The notes beneath the pieces were generated by a model that saw nothing but the letters and a program-made list of their open reading frames with translations, was not told the origin of the DNA and did not search any database. This document shows, piece by piece, positions 6,649 to 15,263 of a stretch of 64,000 nt of DNA. The stretch is from NCBI RefSeq assembly GCF_002845985.1, contig NZ_PDFK01000002.1, forward strand, positions 682,001-746,000, written 5' to 3'. A program made the translations under genes and the position numbers. Positions within the stretch are counted from its first letter, which is position 1. Each line of letters opens with the position of its first letter. Source of the stretch: Lysinibacillus fusiformis. Its GTDB lineage: Bacteria; Bacillota; Bacilli; Bacillales_A; Planococcaceae.

Positions 6649-8442
6649 TTATGAAGCTGTTTGAGCTAGCAAGAACTTCGGTGATTTCCAAAGCTGTGCC
6701 CATTTTTTAAAGGCTGTGATGACGATTAATAAACCGAGCATCAGCATAATAACGGATAAGATGCCATTTAACATATTGAAGCCTGCAGCTGCTGGATTCC
6801 AATACACATTTTTAATCATCCAATAGCCTGCAACATTGACAGTGACGTATAAATAAGCCAATGGAATAAAGCATGTTAGCGCATAAACTCGCTTATCTGC
6901 CACCTTCAATACCATCGTCACTCCACATACTAAACCAATAGCTGCCATCAGTTGATTGGATACACCAAATAATACCCAAATGGAGCTAATATCCCCCGAA
7001 TACAATAAATAGCCCCACATAAAGCAGGCGAGTGCACTGGCAAAAATTGTACCCGGTACCCAATTGGTACGCTTCAATGGTTTATAAACATTGCCACCAA
7101 AGTCTTGAATCAAATAGCGAGCTACTCTCGTTCCTGCGTCAATAGCTGTTAGAATAAAGACAGCCTCAAACATTATTACAAATTGATAGAAATAAGAAGA
7201 TAACTCTGCGAACCAAGGAATGCCTGTAAAGATATCTGTCATTCCAACAGCCAAGGTTACAGCGCCTCCTGTTCGTCCCTCTAAATCCATGCCAATGCTT
7301 TGAGACAAGGCTTGTAAATGAACAGGCTCCATCCCTAATGTGGCAAATACAGCTGGTGCTGAATTAATCGCAAAATAGTCTGCTGGATGAAGGGCTGTAG
7401 CTGCAATCAAGGCCATCACGCCTACTAATGACTCTACTAACATTGCGCCAAAGCCAACAATACGAATATCTTCCCAACGATCAATCATTTTAGGCGTCGT
7501 TCCTGAGCCTACAAAAGCATGGAAGCCTGAAATAGCTCCGCAGGCAATCGTAATAGACACAAATGGCCATACAGGACCTGCAATTACTGGGCCACCGCCA
7601 TGAATAAATTCTGTTAACGGCGGGAACTGAATAGCAGGATTGACAAAGAAAACGCCAATAATTAATGCAATAAATACACCAATCTTCATGAAACTACTTA
7701 AATAATCACGTGGGGCTAGTAATAGCCATACAGGCAAAGCAGCGGCGAAAAAGGCATAAATCGGTAAGATAATAGCTAATGTATCACGGTCAAACGTTAA
7801 AAATTCACCAAATGCTGTACCTTGAATAAGTGGCCCGATAAATACGCCAATCATCAATAAAATAAAGCCTACTGTGGATGTTAAAATTAAATTGCCTGTT
7901 TTTCGATAAGCAATCCCTACTAGTATCGCGATTGGAATAGTAATTCCTACCGCAAACGTTCCCCATGGATTACGTTCTAAAGCTCCTAACACCACCATTG
8001 AAAGACCTGCCATAGTAATCGTAATAATAAATAGCATCGCAAGGCCTGTACAGAAGCCAGCAATAGGACCAAGCTCCTCCTTCATCACTTCTGATAAGGA
8101 TTTCCCCCCATGACGCATGGAAGCAAATAACACAACAGCATCATGGACAGCCCCACCAATTACCGCTCCTATTAATAACCAAAGAAGTCCAGGTAAATAC
8201 CCGAACTGTGCAGCTAAAATCGGTCCAACCAACGGCCCTGCAGCGGCAATCGCTGCAAAATGATGCCCAAAGGTTACCCATTTATTCGTCGGAACATAGT
8301 CCTTACCATCTTCCAAAGCATGCGCTGGCGTGGGCGTATCATCTTTTATTTTGAGTACCTTTTTTGTAAAGAATATGCCATATAAACGATAGCTAATCAC
8401 CAAAACACAAATAGATCCTATCACAATTGTAATCGCATTCAT
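6649..8442 (-). CDS. cstA: CstA family carbon-starvation transporter
   Basis: This 597-residue polytopic membrane protein belongs to the CstA family (peptide or pyruvate uptake; BtsT of E. coli is a pyruvate/H+ symporter). Conserved features are HHFAAIAAAGPLVGPILAAQ, GGAVHDAVVLFASMRHGGKS near residues 95-115, and a long run of hydrophobic helices. Length is slightly shorter than the roughly 700-residue enterobacterial members, as in the Firmicute type. A LytS/LytT-type pair lies directly upstream on the same strand, as LytS-family systems regulate this transporter in other bacteria. Three operator-like repeats and a TATGAT -10 (8474-8469) with a poor -35 suggest activator-dependent transcription. 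Confidence 0.92.
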   Translation of the reverse strand: MNAITIVIGSICVLVISYRLYGIFFTKKVLKIKDDTPTPAHALEDGKDYVPTNKWVTFGHHFAAIAAAGPLVGPILAAQFGYLPGLLWLLIGAVIGGAVHDAVVLFASMRHGGKSLSEVMKEELGPIAGFCTGLAMLFIITITMAGLSMVVLGALERNPWGTFAVGITIPIAILVGIAYRKTGNLILTSTVGFILLMIGVFIGPLIQGTAFGEFLTFDRDTLAIILPIYAFFAAALPVWLLLAPRDYLSSFMKIGVFIALIIGVFFVNPAIQFPPLTEFIHGGGPVIAGPVWPFVSITIACGAISGFHAFVGSGTTPKMIDRWEDIRIVGFGAMLVESLVGVMALIAATALHPADYFAINSAPAVFATLGMEPVHLQALSQSIGMDLEGRTGGAVTLAVGMTDIFTGIPWFAELSSYFYQFVIMFEAVFILTAIDAGTRVARYLIQDFGGNVYKPLKRTNWVPGTIFASALACFMWGYLLYSGDISSIWVLFGVSNQLMAAIGLVCGVTMVLKVADKRVYALTCFIPLAYLYVTVNVAGYWMIKNVYWNPAAAGFNMLNGILSVIMLMLGLLIVITAFKKWAQLWKSPKFLLAQTAS

Positions 8443-8507
8443 GCAAACACCCCTTTTACTTTTTTCACATCATAGCAAAGGAATGTCCCCCATATTCATA
8501 AAATTAA

Positions 8508-8558
8508 CTGAAATGTCAGAAATCAAAGTTGAAATGTCGTATTCTTCTATTGAAATGC
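8508..8558 (-). promoter_or_regulatory. Triple direct-repeat operator for a LytTR regulator, upstream of cstA
   Basis: On the minus strand three copies read GCATTTCAA (8558-8550), ACATTTCAA (8537-8529) and ACATTTCAG (8516-8508). They are spaced exactly 21 bases start to start, a 9-base box plus 12-base gap. This is the architecture of LytTR-family sites such as ComE boxes. The last box is about ten bases upstream of the poor -35 of the cstA promoter. The first begins right after the response-regulator stop codon. Confidence 0.75.
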
Positions 8559-8560
8559 AA

Positions 8561-9298
8561 CTATTTTGATAGGTCAAAAATTTTCCGTACATCCTTCATA
8601 TACAGCCTACTAACCGGAATTGAATGTCTGTTGTGCAATATTAAATTATATTTAGAACTACTCCAAGGCTCTAGTTCCACAATATGCTCTAAATTAACAA
8701 TGAACGCACGATGGACACGCACAAAACCTTTTAAAGCCAGCTTCTTCTCTAACGCTGCCAATGACTCCGAAGCGAAAAATCTCCCTTGCTCTGTCACAAC
8801 CACCGTTTTACTGTCCTCAGATGTACAATATAAAATATCCTGTATTTTCATTAATAAAATTCGATCGTTTACATAAACCGTTAATTTATCGAGCTTGTCC
8901 AACTGTGAAAACTTTATTTCTTCCATTGTTTTTACCTGGGCAGCTCTTTTTTTAGCTAATAGCTTTTCCACAGTAGCTTGTACTCTTTGTGCCTCAAATG
9001 GTTTCAAAATATAATCAAAGGCACTGACCTCAAATGCCTGTAATGCATATTCATCATAGGCTGTAGCAAAAATAATTTCGGGTCTTTGTGCATCTAACAG
9101 TAGTTGCTTAGCTAAATCGAGTCCATTATTCATTCCTAACTCAATATCTAAAAATACACAATCTATCTGTTCATACTGTTTGCAAAAGTCCTCTAGATTT
9201 TCAGATTCGCCACAAACATTTACTAGCGCTGTTTGCTCTAATAAATACCTCAACTCAGCGCGTGCCAACGGTTCATCATCCACAATATATACATTCAA
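8561..9298 (-). CDS. lytT: LytTR-family response regulator
   Basis: This 245-residue protein has an N-terminal receiver domain (MNVYIVDDEPLARAEL, phosphoacceptor Asp in DCVFLDIELG near residue 53, FATAYDEYAL, FDYILKPF Lys near 100). A C-terminal LytTR DNA-binding domain (about 140-245) carries FVRVHRAFIVNLEHI and IPVSRLYMKDV. It starts six bases after the sensor kinase gene, so they form an operon. LytTR regulators bind direct repeats, and three such repeats lie right downstream, in front of cstA. It matches B. subtilis LytT/LytR; functionally it may correspond to pyruvate-responsive BtsR. Confidence 0.9.
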   Translation of the reverse strand: MNVYIVDDEPLARAELRYLLEQTALVNVCGESENLEDFCKQYEQIDCVFLDIELGMNNGLDLAKQLLLDAQRPEIIFATAYDEYALQAFEVSAFDYILKPFEAQRVQATVEKLLAKKRAAQVKTMEEIKFSQLDKLDKLTVYVNDRILLMKIQDILYCTSEDSKTVVVTEQGRFFASESLAALEKKLALKGFVRVHRAFIVNLEHIVELEPWSSSKYNLILHNRHSIPVSRLYMKDVRKIFDLSK

Positions 9299-9304
9299 TC
9301 TTTT

Positions 9305-11059
9305 CTACTCCCATCTAGTCGCCTTTAGCGGCAGTTGAATCATTATTTTCGTTCCTACATCCAATGTACTCGCTATATGAAAATCTGCCTCTGTGCCGTA
9401 AATTTCATGAATGCGTTGGTAAATATTCCATAACGCCGTTCCTGTTCCTTGCTCCGATTGCATAATATGTTTACCGAGCTGTTTCACCTGTTCTTTTCTC
9501 ATACCACAGCCATTATCTTCCGTTACTAGTACTAGCTTATCGTTCACTCGTTGTACTTTGACAAAAATCTTGCCTTCCTTGCGGTTTTTAAAGGCATGAT
9601 AAATAGCATTTTCAACAAGAGGCTGTAATGTAAATGGAGGAATTTGCACATCAAAGAGTGTTTCATCCATCATAAATTCGACTTCGTAACGATTAGGAAA
9701 TCTTGTTTGCTCAATGGATAAATAAGCCTCAACATGATCAATTTCATTTTTTAATGGAATGAGCATTTGCCGTGCGCCTTGCAAATTGCTTCTAAAAAAT
9801 GTGCTTAGTTTGATCAATAGTGCTCTTGCCGCATCTGCATCTGTTCGGATCAAGCTCGAAATCGTGTTCAGACTATTAAAGAAGAAATGAGGATGAACTT
9901 GTGCCTGTAATGCTTTAATTTCAGCGTCTTTTAATAACTTTCGCTGTTGTTCAATTTCAGCATATTCGAGCTGCGAGGAGAATAGTCTACTTAAGCCCTC
10001 CGCAAGTTCCTTCTTCACTCCTGTTAAAGATTCTGCTTTCGTGAAATAGAGCTTTAAGCTTCCAACAGTGCGCTGCTGTACCATTAAAGGCAGAACAATG
10101 GCAGCGCTTAATGGGCAACCATCATGTGGACATTGAATCTCCTTTGCCGAAGTAGCCATTAAAATTTCGCCTTCCTTTAATACACGTTTCGTTAGAGCTG
10201 TCATAATTTCACGATGAATTAAATGATGATCCTCACCAACACCGACATGTGCCAATATGCCCTTTTTATCAGTAATAGCGACCGCCTCTACTTTTATTTC
10301 CCTTTTAATAATTTCAGCAACCGTTTGGCATGATTCTTCATTCAAACCCTTACGAAAATGCTCAATCGTTTGTTGGGCAATCGAAAAAGCTTGATGTGTT
10401 TGTAAAGCTTTTGTCCGTTCTTCCTCATCAATAAATGTTTTAATAATCATGAAAAATAAAAATATCCCAAAGGCATTCATCAAAATCATTGGCAGCGCAA
10501 TTAACGATACTAACTGCAAAGCTTGCTCGAATGGCTTCGCGACTACTAAAATGACAATCATCTGAATCGTTTCCGCACAGATTCCAATAATGACAGCTTT
10601 CTTATAGGAAAAAGTTTGACGTATTTTGAAACGTTTGCTTAATCCACCTGTCATAAAGCCAGCAAGAATCGTCGAAACACCACAGGCTATCGCTGTAAAG
10701 CCCCCAAGTGTAATTCGGTGAACACCTGCAATAATCCCTACACAAACACCTACAAGGGGCCCACCAAAAATACCTGCAATGGCTACGCCGATTAACCTCG
10801 TATTAGCAATAGCCTCCTCAGCATTGATCGTACTATGTATCATCTGATTTAAAGGATGAATCGTACCGCTTTCAATTTTAATACCTGTATAGCTACTAAT
10901 AATACATAAGCTACTAAAGATAATGATAAGCCATATTTTCTCCTTCTTTCCTTGCTCCTGAAACAGCTTCTCTCGAAAAAGTCTCCATCTGGACATTAAA
11001 AAGGCAAACACAATGATCAAACCGACTCGCTCCAGCATAAATAAAAATAACTCCATCAT
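9305..11059 (-). CDS. lytS: LytS-family sensor histidine kinase
   Basis: This 584-residue membrane kinase starts with a 5TMR-LYT sensor of several hydrophobic helices (residues about 5-210). Conserved polar segments there include GPLVGVCVGIIAGVHR. A GAF-like region (about 225-355) follows, then a His_kinase domain with QVHPHFFFNSLNTISSL (phosphoacceptor His near 390) and an ATPase domain with LVENAIYHAF and TEDNGCGM. It is paired with the response regulator six bases downstream. In relatives this family senses extracellular pyruvate or membrane state; adjacency to cstA favours pyruvate here, by inference. Confidence 0.9.
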   Translation of the reverse strand: MMELFLFMLERVGLIIVFAFLMSRWRLFREKLFQEQGKKEKIWLIIIFSSLCIISSYTGIKIESGTIHPLNQMIHSTINAEEAIANTRLIGVAIAGIFGGPLVGVCVGIIAGVHRITLGGFTAIACGVSTILAGFMTGGLSKRFKIRQTFSYKKAVIIGICAETIQMIVILVVAKPFEQALQLVSLIALPMILMNAFGIFLFFMIIKTFIDEEERTKALQTHQAFSIAQQTIEHFRKGLNEESCQTVAEIIKREIKVEAVAITDKKGILAHVGVGEDHHLIHREIMTALTKRVLKEGEILMATSAKEIQCPHDGCPLSAAIVLPLMVQQRTVGSLKLYFTKAESLTGVKKELAEGLSRLFSSQLEYAEIEQQRKLLKDAEIKALQAQVHPHFFFNSLNTISSLIRTDADAARALLIKLSTFFRSNLQGARQMLIPLKNEIDHVEAYLSIEQTRFPNRYEVEFMMDETLFDVQIPPFTLQPLVENAIYHAFKNRKEGKIFVKVQRVNDKLVLVTEDNGCGMRKEQVKQLGKHIMQSEQGTGTALWNIYQRIHEIYGTEADFHIASTLDVGTKIMIQLPLKATRWE

Positions 11060-11080
11060 AGCCTTCCTCCTGAAGTCATA

Positions 11081-11587
11081 TCATTTTTTAAAGAACAGTC
11101 GATAAGAGGTATAACCAAAAATATCGCCAGGATTAATCCCCTCTATCGCTTCTAATTGATGTTTTTCGAATTGATTGGATGCCATTTCTTTTAACATAAC
11201 CGAGGTTGTTTCATCCTGTGCTAGCTCATGAGGATACAACCATTTGGCTTCTAGTATTTCTTTTTCCTGAATGCATACCTGTTGCTGCTCATCTAGCATA
11301 TGACAATAAAAAATCGCCATATTATCACTAATGTCATCACGGATGACACCCGTTCTAAATCCAATTAAGCCTGATACACTGCAATCAATTCCTGTTTCTT
11401 CTTTGATTTCACGAATGACCGCCTCATCCACTGTTTCACCTGCGTTGACAAACCCTGCTGGCAATGACCAACGTCCTTTCAAGCCGCTATAAGCCTTTTT
11501 CACAACTAACCATTGTCCAAGCTCATTGACCGTAACACCTGATACACCCAACCATATTTTTCCTCGATCTTTTTTCATAACCTTCAC
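11081..11587 (-). CDS. Nudix hydrolase
   Basis: The 168-residue protein contains a complete Nudix box, GFVNAGETVDEAVIREIKEE followed by TGI, fitting GX5EX7REUXEEXGU. The WSLPAGFV strand precedes it. It should hydrolyse a nucleoside diphosphate linked to another moiety, but the substrate cannot be read from sequence. MKVMKKDRG offers two ATGs; the first has GAGGT just upstream. It is 21 bases upstream of lytS on the same strand, so it may be cotranscribed. Confidence 0.85.
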   Translation of the reverse strand: MKVMKKDRGKIWLGVSGVTVNELGQWLVVKKAYSGLKGRWSLPAGFVNAGETVDEAVIREIKEETGIDCSVSGLIGFRTGVIRDDISDNMAIFYCHMLDEQQQVCIQEKEILEAKWLYPHELAQDETTSVMLKEMASNQFEKHQLEAIEGINPGDIFGYTSYRLFFKK

Positions 11588-11747
11588 CTCTATCTAACTA
11601 TTATACCTGCTTGCTTTCAATGGAATGAAGCTTTTATTCAGAATTTTAAGACCAATCTTTATATACTATAAAAATGCGTATACATACCTTATTTGTAAAT
11701 ATGTTACACTTTCAATAACAAGGAAGTTTGATTTAGGAGGAGACCTT

Positions 11748-12299
11748 ATGTTAAATGCACTCTCAGTGCGAGCAAAGTACTTTATAACAGCACTTATGTT
11801 AGCAATATTAACTCCTTTTCTTGCCTTTTTTATGCCCTTAACTATATCGCATACATTTTATTTTAATAGGGATAATGTCGTACTGATTACACCTCCTAGC
11901 AACTTTATTATGCTTTTAATAGCCATGGGATTGATAGTATTAGCTTTGATTGTCCTCGGATTAAAAAGAAATCCATATATTTACGCCATTTCATCTGCAA
12001 TCATCTTAAGCAGCTTCGTATTAGGCTATTATTCTTTTTTAAGCTATAGCGCCATACAAAAGGATCAAATCGTTTTTCAACATTATCACAAACAAACTAT
12101 TTATAAATGGCAAGATATAAATGAGGTTATCTACGAATATGAAATAGGCTCTGTAGGAACGTATTACTTTCAAACAACAAACAATGAACAATTTGTTATC
12201 GAGGAAAACGGACAATTTGGTCTCGATGAAAAAAGGACCATTTACCAGCTAGCTATTTTAAATGAGGCAAAGTTTATTGAGCGTGAAAAATCTGATTAG
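11748..12299 (+). CDS. Putative membrane protein, unknown function
   Basis: I do not recognise this protein. The 183-residue form has three likely membrane segments: residues about 11-32, 48-68 and 74-96. A C-terminal soluble domain (about 97-183) is rich in beta-prone aromatic sequence (HKQTIYKWQDINEVIYEYE). The longest ORF begins at 11625, but AGGAGG at 11735-11740 with a 7-base spacer fixes the ATG at 11748. The domain order recalls PH-like membrane proteins, which is only a guess. It stands alone, divergent from the Nudix gene. Confidence 0.65.
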   Translation: MLNALSVRAKYFITALMLAILTPFLAFFMPLTISHTFYFNRDNVVLITPPSNFIMLLIAMGLIVLALIVLGLKRNPYIYAISSAIILSSFVLGYYSFLSYSAIQKDQIVFQHYHKQTIYKWQDINEVIYEYEIGSVGTYYFQTTNNEQFVIEENGQFGLDEKRTIYQLAILNEAKFIEREKSD

Positions 12300-12492
12300 C
12301 TCCATGAAAAAGGCTTCTTTCATTCCGCTTTTCTTAGAACTGATTGTACATTAACTATTATTTCATCAAAGAGAGTCTCACCAATGTAAACATGTAAATT
12401 CCAATTTCCTGCTGTCGGGAATTCCATTAAAGAAGGTAGATGTTAGTTTGACTTAAGATAGGTAGAAATCCTACCTCAATGGAGAAAGGGAG

Positions 12493-13020
12493 ATGAAAAT
12501 GATTATTAAAATGAATCAAGATAATATAAAGGATTTTAATAAAACAAACGACGGTTTTATGGTTTCAGGAAGGATTGTACCGACATATGCAAATAATATT
12601 TGGACATTCACAGAGGAAATATTTGCTGAGCCTTACTTCAAGAAATATGATGATGATGAAATGGACCTTCGTTACATAGAGGAAGTCGAGAAAGCTGTAT
12701 TTTTTTATTATATTGAAAACAACTGTGTTGGGCAGATTAAGATGTGCTCTAATTGGAATGGATATGCACTTATTGAAGATATTGCTGTTGCAAAGGATTA
12801 TAGAAAAAAGGGTGTTGGTACTGCCTTACTAAATAAAGCAATTGAGTGGGCAAAAGAAAGGAGCTTTTGTGGTCTCACGCTTGAAACACAGGATATCAAT
12901 GTTTCAGCTTGTCATTTTTATGCCAAAAATCACTTTATAATAGGTGCAGTGGATACAATGCTTTATGCAAACTTTCCAACAGCAAATGAAATAGCGATTT
13001 TTTGGTATTATAAATTTTAG
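12493..13020 (+). CDS. satA: GNAT acetyltransferase, streptothricin acetyltransferase SatA-like
   Basis: This 175-residue GNAT closely resembles Bacillus SatA (YyaR), which acetylates streptothricin. Residues include GRIVPTYANNIWTFTEEIF, SNWNGYALIEDIAVAKDYR, the acetyl-CoA loop RKKGVGTAL and ETQDINVSACHFYAKNHF. The assignment to streptothricin rests on similarity to known SatA proteins from memory, so resistance is inferred. Two in-frame ATGs (12493 and 12499) share an AAGGGAG/GGAGAAAGG site. A small hairpin (AGGTAG/CTACCT, 12460-12476) lies right before the RBS. It is a single gene with its own terminator. Confidence 0.85.
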   Translation: MKMIIKMNQDNIKDFNKTNDGFMVSGRIVPTYANNIWTFTEEIFAEPYFKKYDDDEMDLRYIEEVEKAVFFYYIENNCVGQIKMCSNWNGYALIEDIAVAKDYRKKGVGTALLNKAIEWAKERSFCGLTLETQDINVSACHFYAKNHFIIGAVDTMLYANFPTANEIAIFWYYKF

Positions 13021-13031
13021 ATTATTAGAAT

Positions 13032-13066
13032 GCCCTGTTTCATTATATAAACGGGGCTTTCGTTTT
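13032..13066 (+). terminator. Intrinsic terminator of satA
   Basis: GCCCTGTTT (13032-13040) pairs with AAACGGGGC (13049-13057) with one G-U pair, followed by TTTCGTTTT. Confidence 0.8.
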
Positions 13067-13095
13067 AGATTTTTTATATTTGCAAACCATAGTAA

Positions 13096-13177
13096 AAGCC
13101 TCTTCAATTTGTTGTTATCCCAACATACAAATCAAAAAGGCTTGGTATCTATAACCCTAAACCGCTATTTTAGGGTT
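13096..13177. other. Two adjacent hairpins in the satA-yutM gap
   Basis: The first has an outer AAGCCT/AGGCTT stem (13096-13101 with 13138-13143) enclosing ATTTGT/ACAAAT and GTTG/CAAC. The second is AACCCTAAA/TTTAGGGTT (13153-13161 with 13169-13177). Neither is followed by a clear T run on the minus strand, so they are not textbook terminators for yutM. No gene is visible here. Confidence 0.5.
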
Positions 13178-13233
13178 GTGTTCTTATTTTAAGGATTGTG
13201 TACACTTATCTATCAACTTCCTGATACAAGTTT

Positions 13234-13608
13234 TTATTCACAAACCTCAGGTGTACCTTCACGTTTAGCTGTTTTAAATGAAGTACCACAGCCACATGAT
13301 GCAATAGCATTTGGATTATCGATTGTGAAGCCACCGCCCATTAGCGATTGTTTATAGTCAATTTTTGTTCCCATCAAAATCGGCGCATCTTCACGGGAAA
13401 CAAGAATTGTTAAACCATGCTGTACATCTTCAAAGTCATCTTCTTTTTTCTCTTGATCAAAGTGCATGCCATAGGATAGTCCGCTACAGCCGCCACCGTT
13501 CACCACTACACGTAAAAAAGAACCTTGTTCTTCATTATGCTCCATCATTTCATTAATATGAAAGCCAGCAGCTTGTGTAACTTCTATTACTTTTTTTGTA
13601 CTTGTCAT
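13234..13608 (-). CDS. yutM: HesB/IscA/ErpA-type iron-sulfur carrier (YutM)
   Basis: This 124-residue A-type carrier has the three family cysteines, in GGGCSGLSYG near residue 45 and CGCGTSF near residues 106-108. Such proteins accept Fe-S clusters from the scaffold and pass them to targets. The frame opens at a GTG (13617), but AAGGAAGGTG is spaced properly for the ATG at 13608 (MTSTKKVIEV), matching the family start. It lies in the same yut neighbourhood as YutI (NifU-like) and upstream in gene order of the suf operon. Confidence 0.92.
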   Translation of the reverse strand: MTSTKKVIEVTQAAGFHINEMMEHNEEQGSFLRVVVNGGGCSGLSYGMHFDQEKKEDDFEDVQHGLTILVSREDAPILMGTKIDYKQSLMGGGFTIDNPNAIASCGCGTSFKTAKREGTPEVCE

Positions 13609-13795
13609 CCCAATCACCTTCCTTCTTACGTATTATCATATCAATTTTGACCATTGTATGACAAACATTCAGCTTCAAGTCGATTTTTAGTCATAATTCT
13701 AATATTTTTCACATTTTTAGTATTTTTTATTCATGTTAATAAAAACTCTATTGGTATAATAGTTACAACGACTTCTTTGTAGGGGGGGAATATAT

Positions 13796-14488
13796 ATGGA
13801 GATTTCACCATATTACGAAAAAAAAATTCAATGTTTGAATTGCAAAAAAGAATTTCCAACATTAAAGGTACGCTCAAAATTTATTAAAGTAGACCATACC
13901 GAAACAGATTTTCAACCGATCTATGCAGATGATGTCAATGCTCTTTATTACAACGTCTTTGTTTGCGAGCATTGCGGCTTCTCCTTTACAGAAGACTTTA
14001 CAAAATATTTTGCACCAGGTATTCAAGATGAAATTCGTACACACATTACGGAAAAATGGGTGCACCATGATTTCAAGGGTGAACGTACCGTATTTCAAGC
14101 GATTCAAGCCTATAAGTTAGCTTTTCTTTGTGGGACAATTAAAAAAGAAAAAAATGTAGCGATTGCCGGATTAACTCTACGTCTTGCTTGGCTCTATCGT
14201 TCGTTGAACAATAGTGGACAAGAGGAGCGCTTTATGAAATTAGCACGTGATTATTATATGGAATCTTATTCTACCGAGGATTACAGCTCCACACAAATGT
14301 CAGCTGTCCGCATCATGTATATGATTGCTGAATTATCCAGACGCATTGGAGATATTGAAAATGCCACACGTTTCTTTTCAAGAGTCATTGAAAAACAAAG
14401 TGCTGGGGGCGAAGCAAAAATTGTGGATATGGCGAAAGAGCAATGGGCCATTATACGTGAAGAGAAAGAACATGCACGCCATGTATAG
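13796..14488 (+). CDS. DUF2225 family protein with two CxxC motifs
   Basis: This 230-residue protein begins with a zinc-ribbon-like region: CLNCKKEFP near residue 14 and CEHCGFSFTEDF near residue 59. The remainder is helical and TPR-like (AGLTLRLAWLYRSLNNSGQE, RIGDIENATRFFSRVIEK). This architecture is the DUF2225 family of Firmicutes, whose function is not known to me. A G-rich RBS (GGGGGGGAA) lies about six bases before the ATG, and TATAAT at 13755-13760 is a plausible -10. It ends at a two-way terminator shared with yutI. Confidence 0.85.
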   Translation: MEISPYYEKKIQCLNCKKEFPTLKVRSKFIKVDHTETDFQPIYADDVNALYYNVFVCEHCGFSFTEDFTKYFAPGIQDEIRTHITEKWVHHDFKGERTVFQAIQAYKLAFLCGTIKKEKNVAIAGLTLRLAWLYRSLNNSGQEERFMKLARDYYMESYSTEDYSSTQMSAVRIMYMIAELSRRIGDIENATRFFSRVIEKQSAGGEAKIVDMAKEQWAIIREEKEHARHV

Positions 14489-14491
14489 CTG

Positions 14492-14530
14492 AAAAAAGTT
14501 CTAGCTGTGCTGACAGCTAGAACTTTTTAT
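14492..14530. terminator. Bidirectional terminator between DUF2225 gene and yutI
   Basis: A perfect 16-bp stem AAAAAGTTCTAGCTGT/ACAGCTAGAACTTTTT (14493-14508 with 14513-14528) has a 4-base loop and T runs on both strands, between convergent genes. Confidence 0.9.
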
Positions 14531-14536
14531 GATAGC

Positions 14537-14773
14537 TTAGAATACTTGCTCTACTTCCACAATACCTGGTACTTCTTCTAGTAAAGCACGTTCAATACCA
14601 GCTTTTAATGTAATCGTAGAACTTGGGCAACTGCCACATGCACCTAATAAACGTAATTTAACAACGCCATCCTCAACATCTACTAATTCACAGTCTCCAC
14701 CGTCACGTAGTAAGAATGGACGTAATTTATCTAATACCTCTTGTACTTGGTCGTTAATTGTTGCTTCTGCCAT
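14537..14773 (-). CDS. yutI: NifU C-terminal-domain Fe-S protein (YutI)
   Basis: This 78-residue protein is a stand-alone NifU C-terminal domain, with [19 protein letters not shown] and the cluster-binding [12 protein letters not shown] (CxxC). Stand-alone Nfu proteins carry a 4Fe-4S cluster between monomers and deliver it to apoproteins. GGAGTCG precedes the ATG. It is separate from, but functionally related to, the suf operon at 27328-32576. Confidence 0.93.
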   Translation of the reverse strand: MAEATINDQVQEVLDKLRPFLLRDGGDCELVDVEDGVVKLRLLGACGSCPSSTITLKAGIERALLEEVPGIVEVEQVF

Positions 14774-14856
14774 TTATCTCGACTCCTTTCCTTATAATGA
14801 TTATAATGTTAGCAACAGAAAAAATCCAATATTGAATCACAAGGAGAGAAAATACT

Positions 14857-15192
14857 ATGCCATCAACAAAACCGATGATTGAAATTTATGGAACAGCTGT
14901 TATCTGTGCTAGCTGTGTCAATGCTCCATCTTCAAAAGATACATATGAGTGGCTTCAAGCAGCCATCGACCGTAAGTACCCAGATCACACCTACGATATT
15001 CGCTATATTGATATTGAAGGTCCAATTGAGAATGATCGCGACCAAGAGTATGCCAAACGTATTCAAGAAGATGAGTTTTTTTACCCTCTTGTCCTCATAA
15101 ATAATGAAGTTGTTGGTGAAGGCTATGTGCAATTAAAGCCTGTATTTACAGCACTTGAAAATTTAGGCTTTGTTCCAGACGAAACTGTTTAA
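14857..15192 (+). CDS. yuzD: YuzD family putative disulfide oxidoreductase (DUF1462)
   Basis: This 111-residue protein has a thioredoxin-like beginning, IEIYGTAVICASCVNAPSS, with a CxxC pair near residues 18-21. PLVLINNEVVGEGYVQLKP follows near residue 82, equivalent to the cis-Pro region of thioredoxin folds. It matches B. subtilis YuzD. AAGGAG precedes the ATG. It sits divergent from yutI and convergent with yutJ, as in the yut cluster, and ends at a strong terminator. Confidence 0.87.
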   Translation: MPSTKPMIEIYGTAVICASCVNAPSSKDTYEWLQAAIDRKYPDHTYDIRYIDIEGPIENDRDQEYAKRIQEDEFFYPLVLINNEVVGEGYVQLKPVFTALENLGFVPDETV

Positions 15193-15199
15193 ACAAAGC

Positions 15200-15243
15200 T
15201 AAGGGATTGCTTCAACATGATGTTAGAGCAATCCCTTTTCTCT
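15200..15243 (+). terminator. Intrinsic terminator of yuzD
   Basis: AAGGGATTGCT/AGCAATCCCTT (15201-15211 with 15227-15237) is a perfect 11-bp stem followed by TTCTCT. It may also serve yutJ from the other strand. Confidence 0.8.
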
Positions 15244-15263
15244 CTATGAAAGACAGTAGCTAA

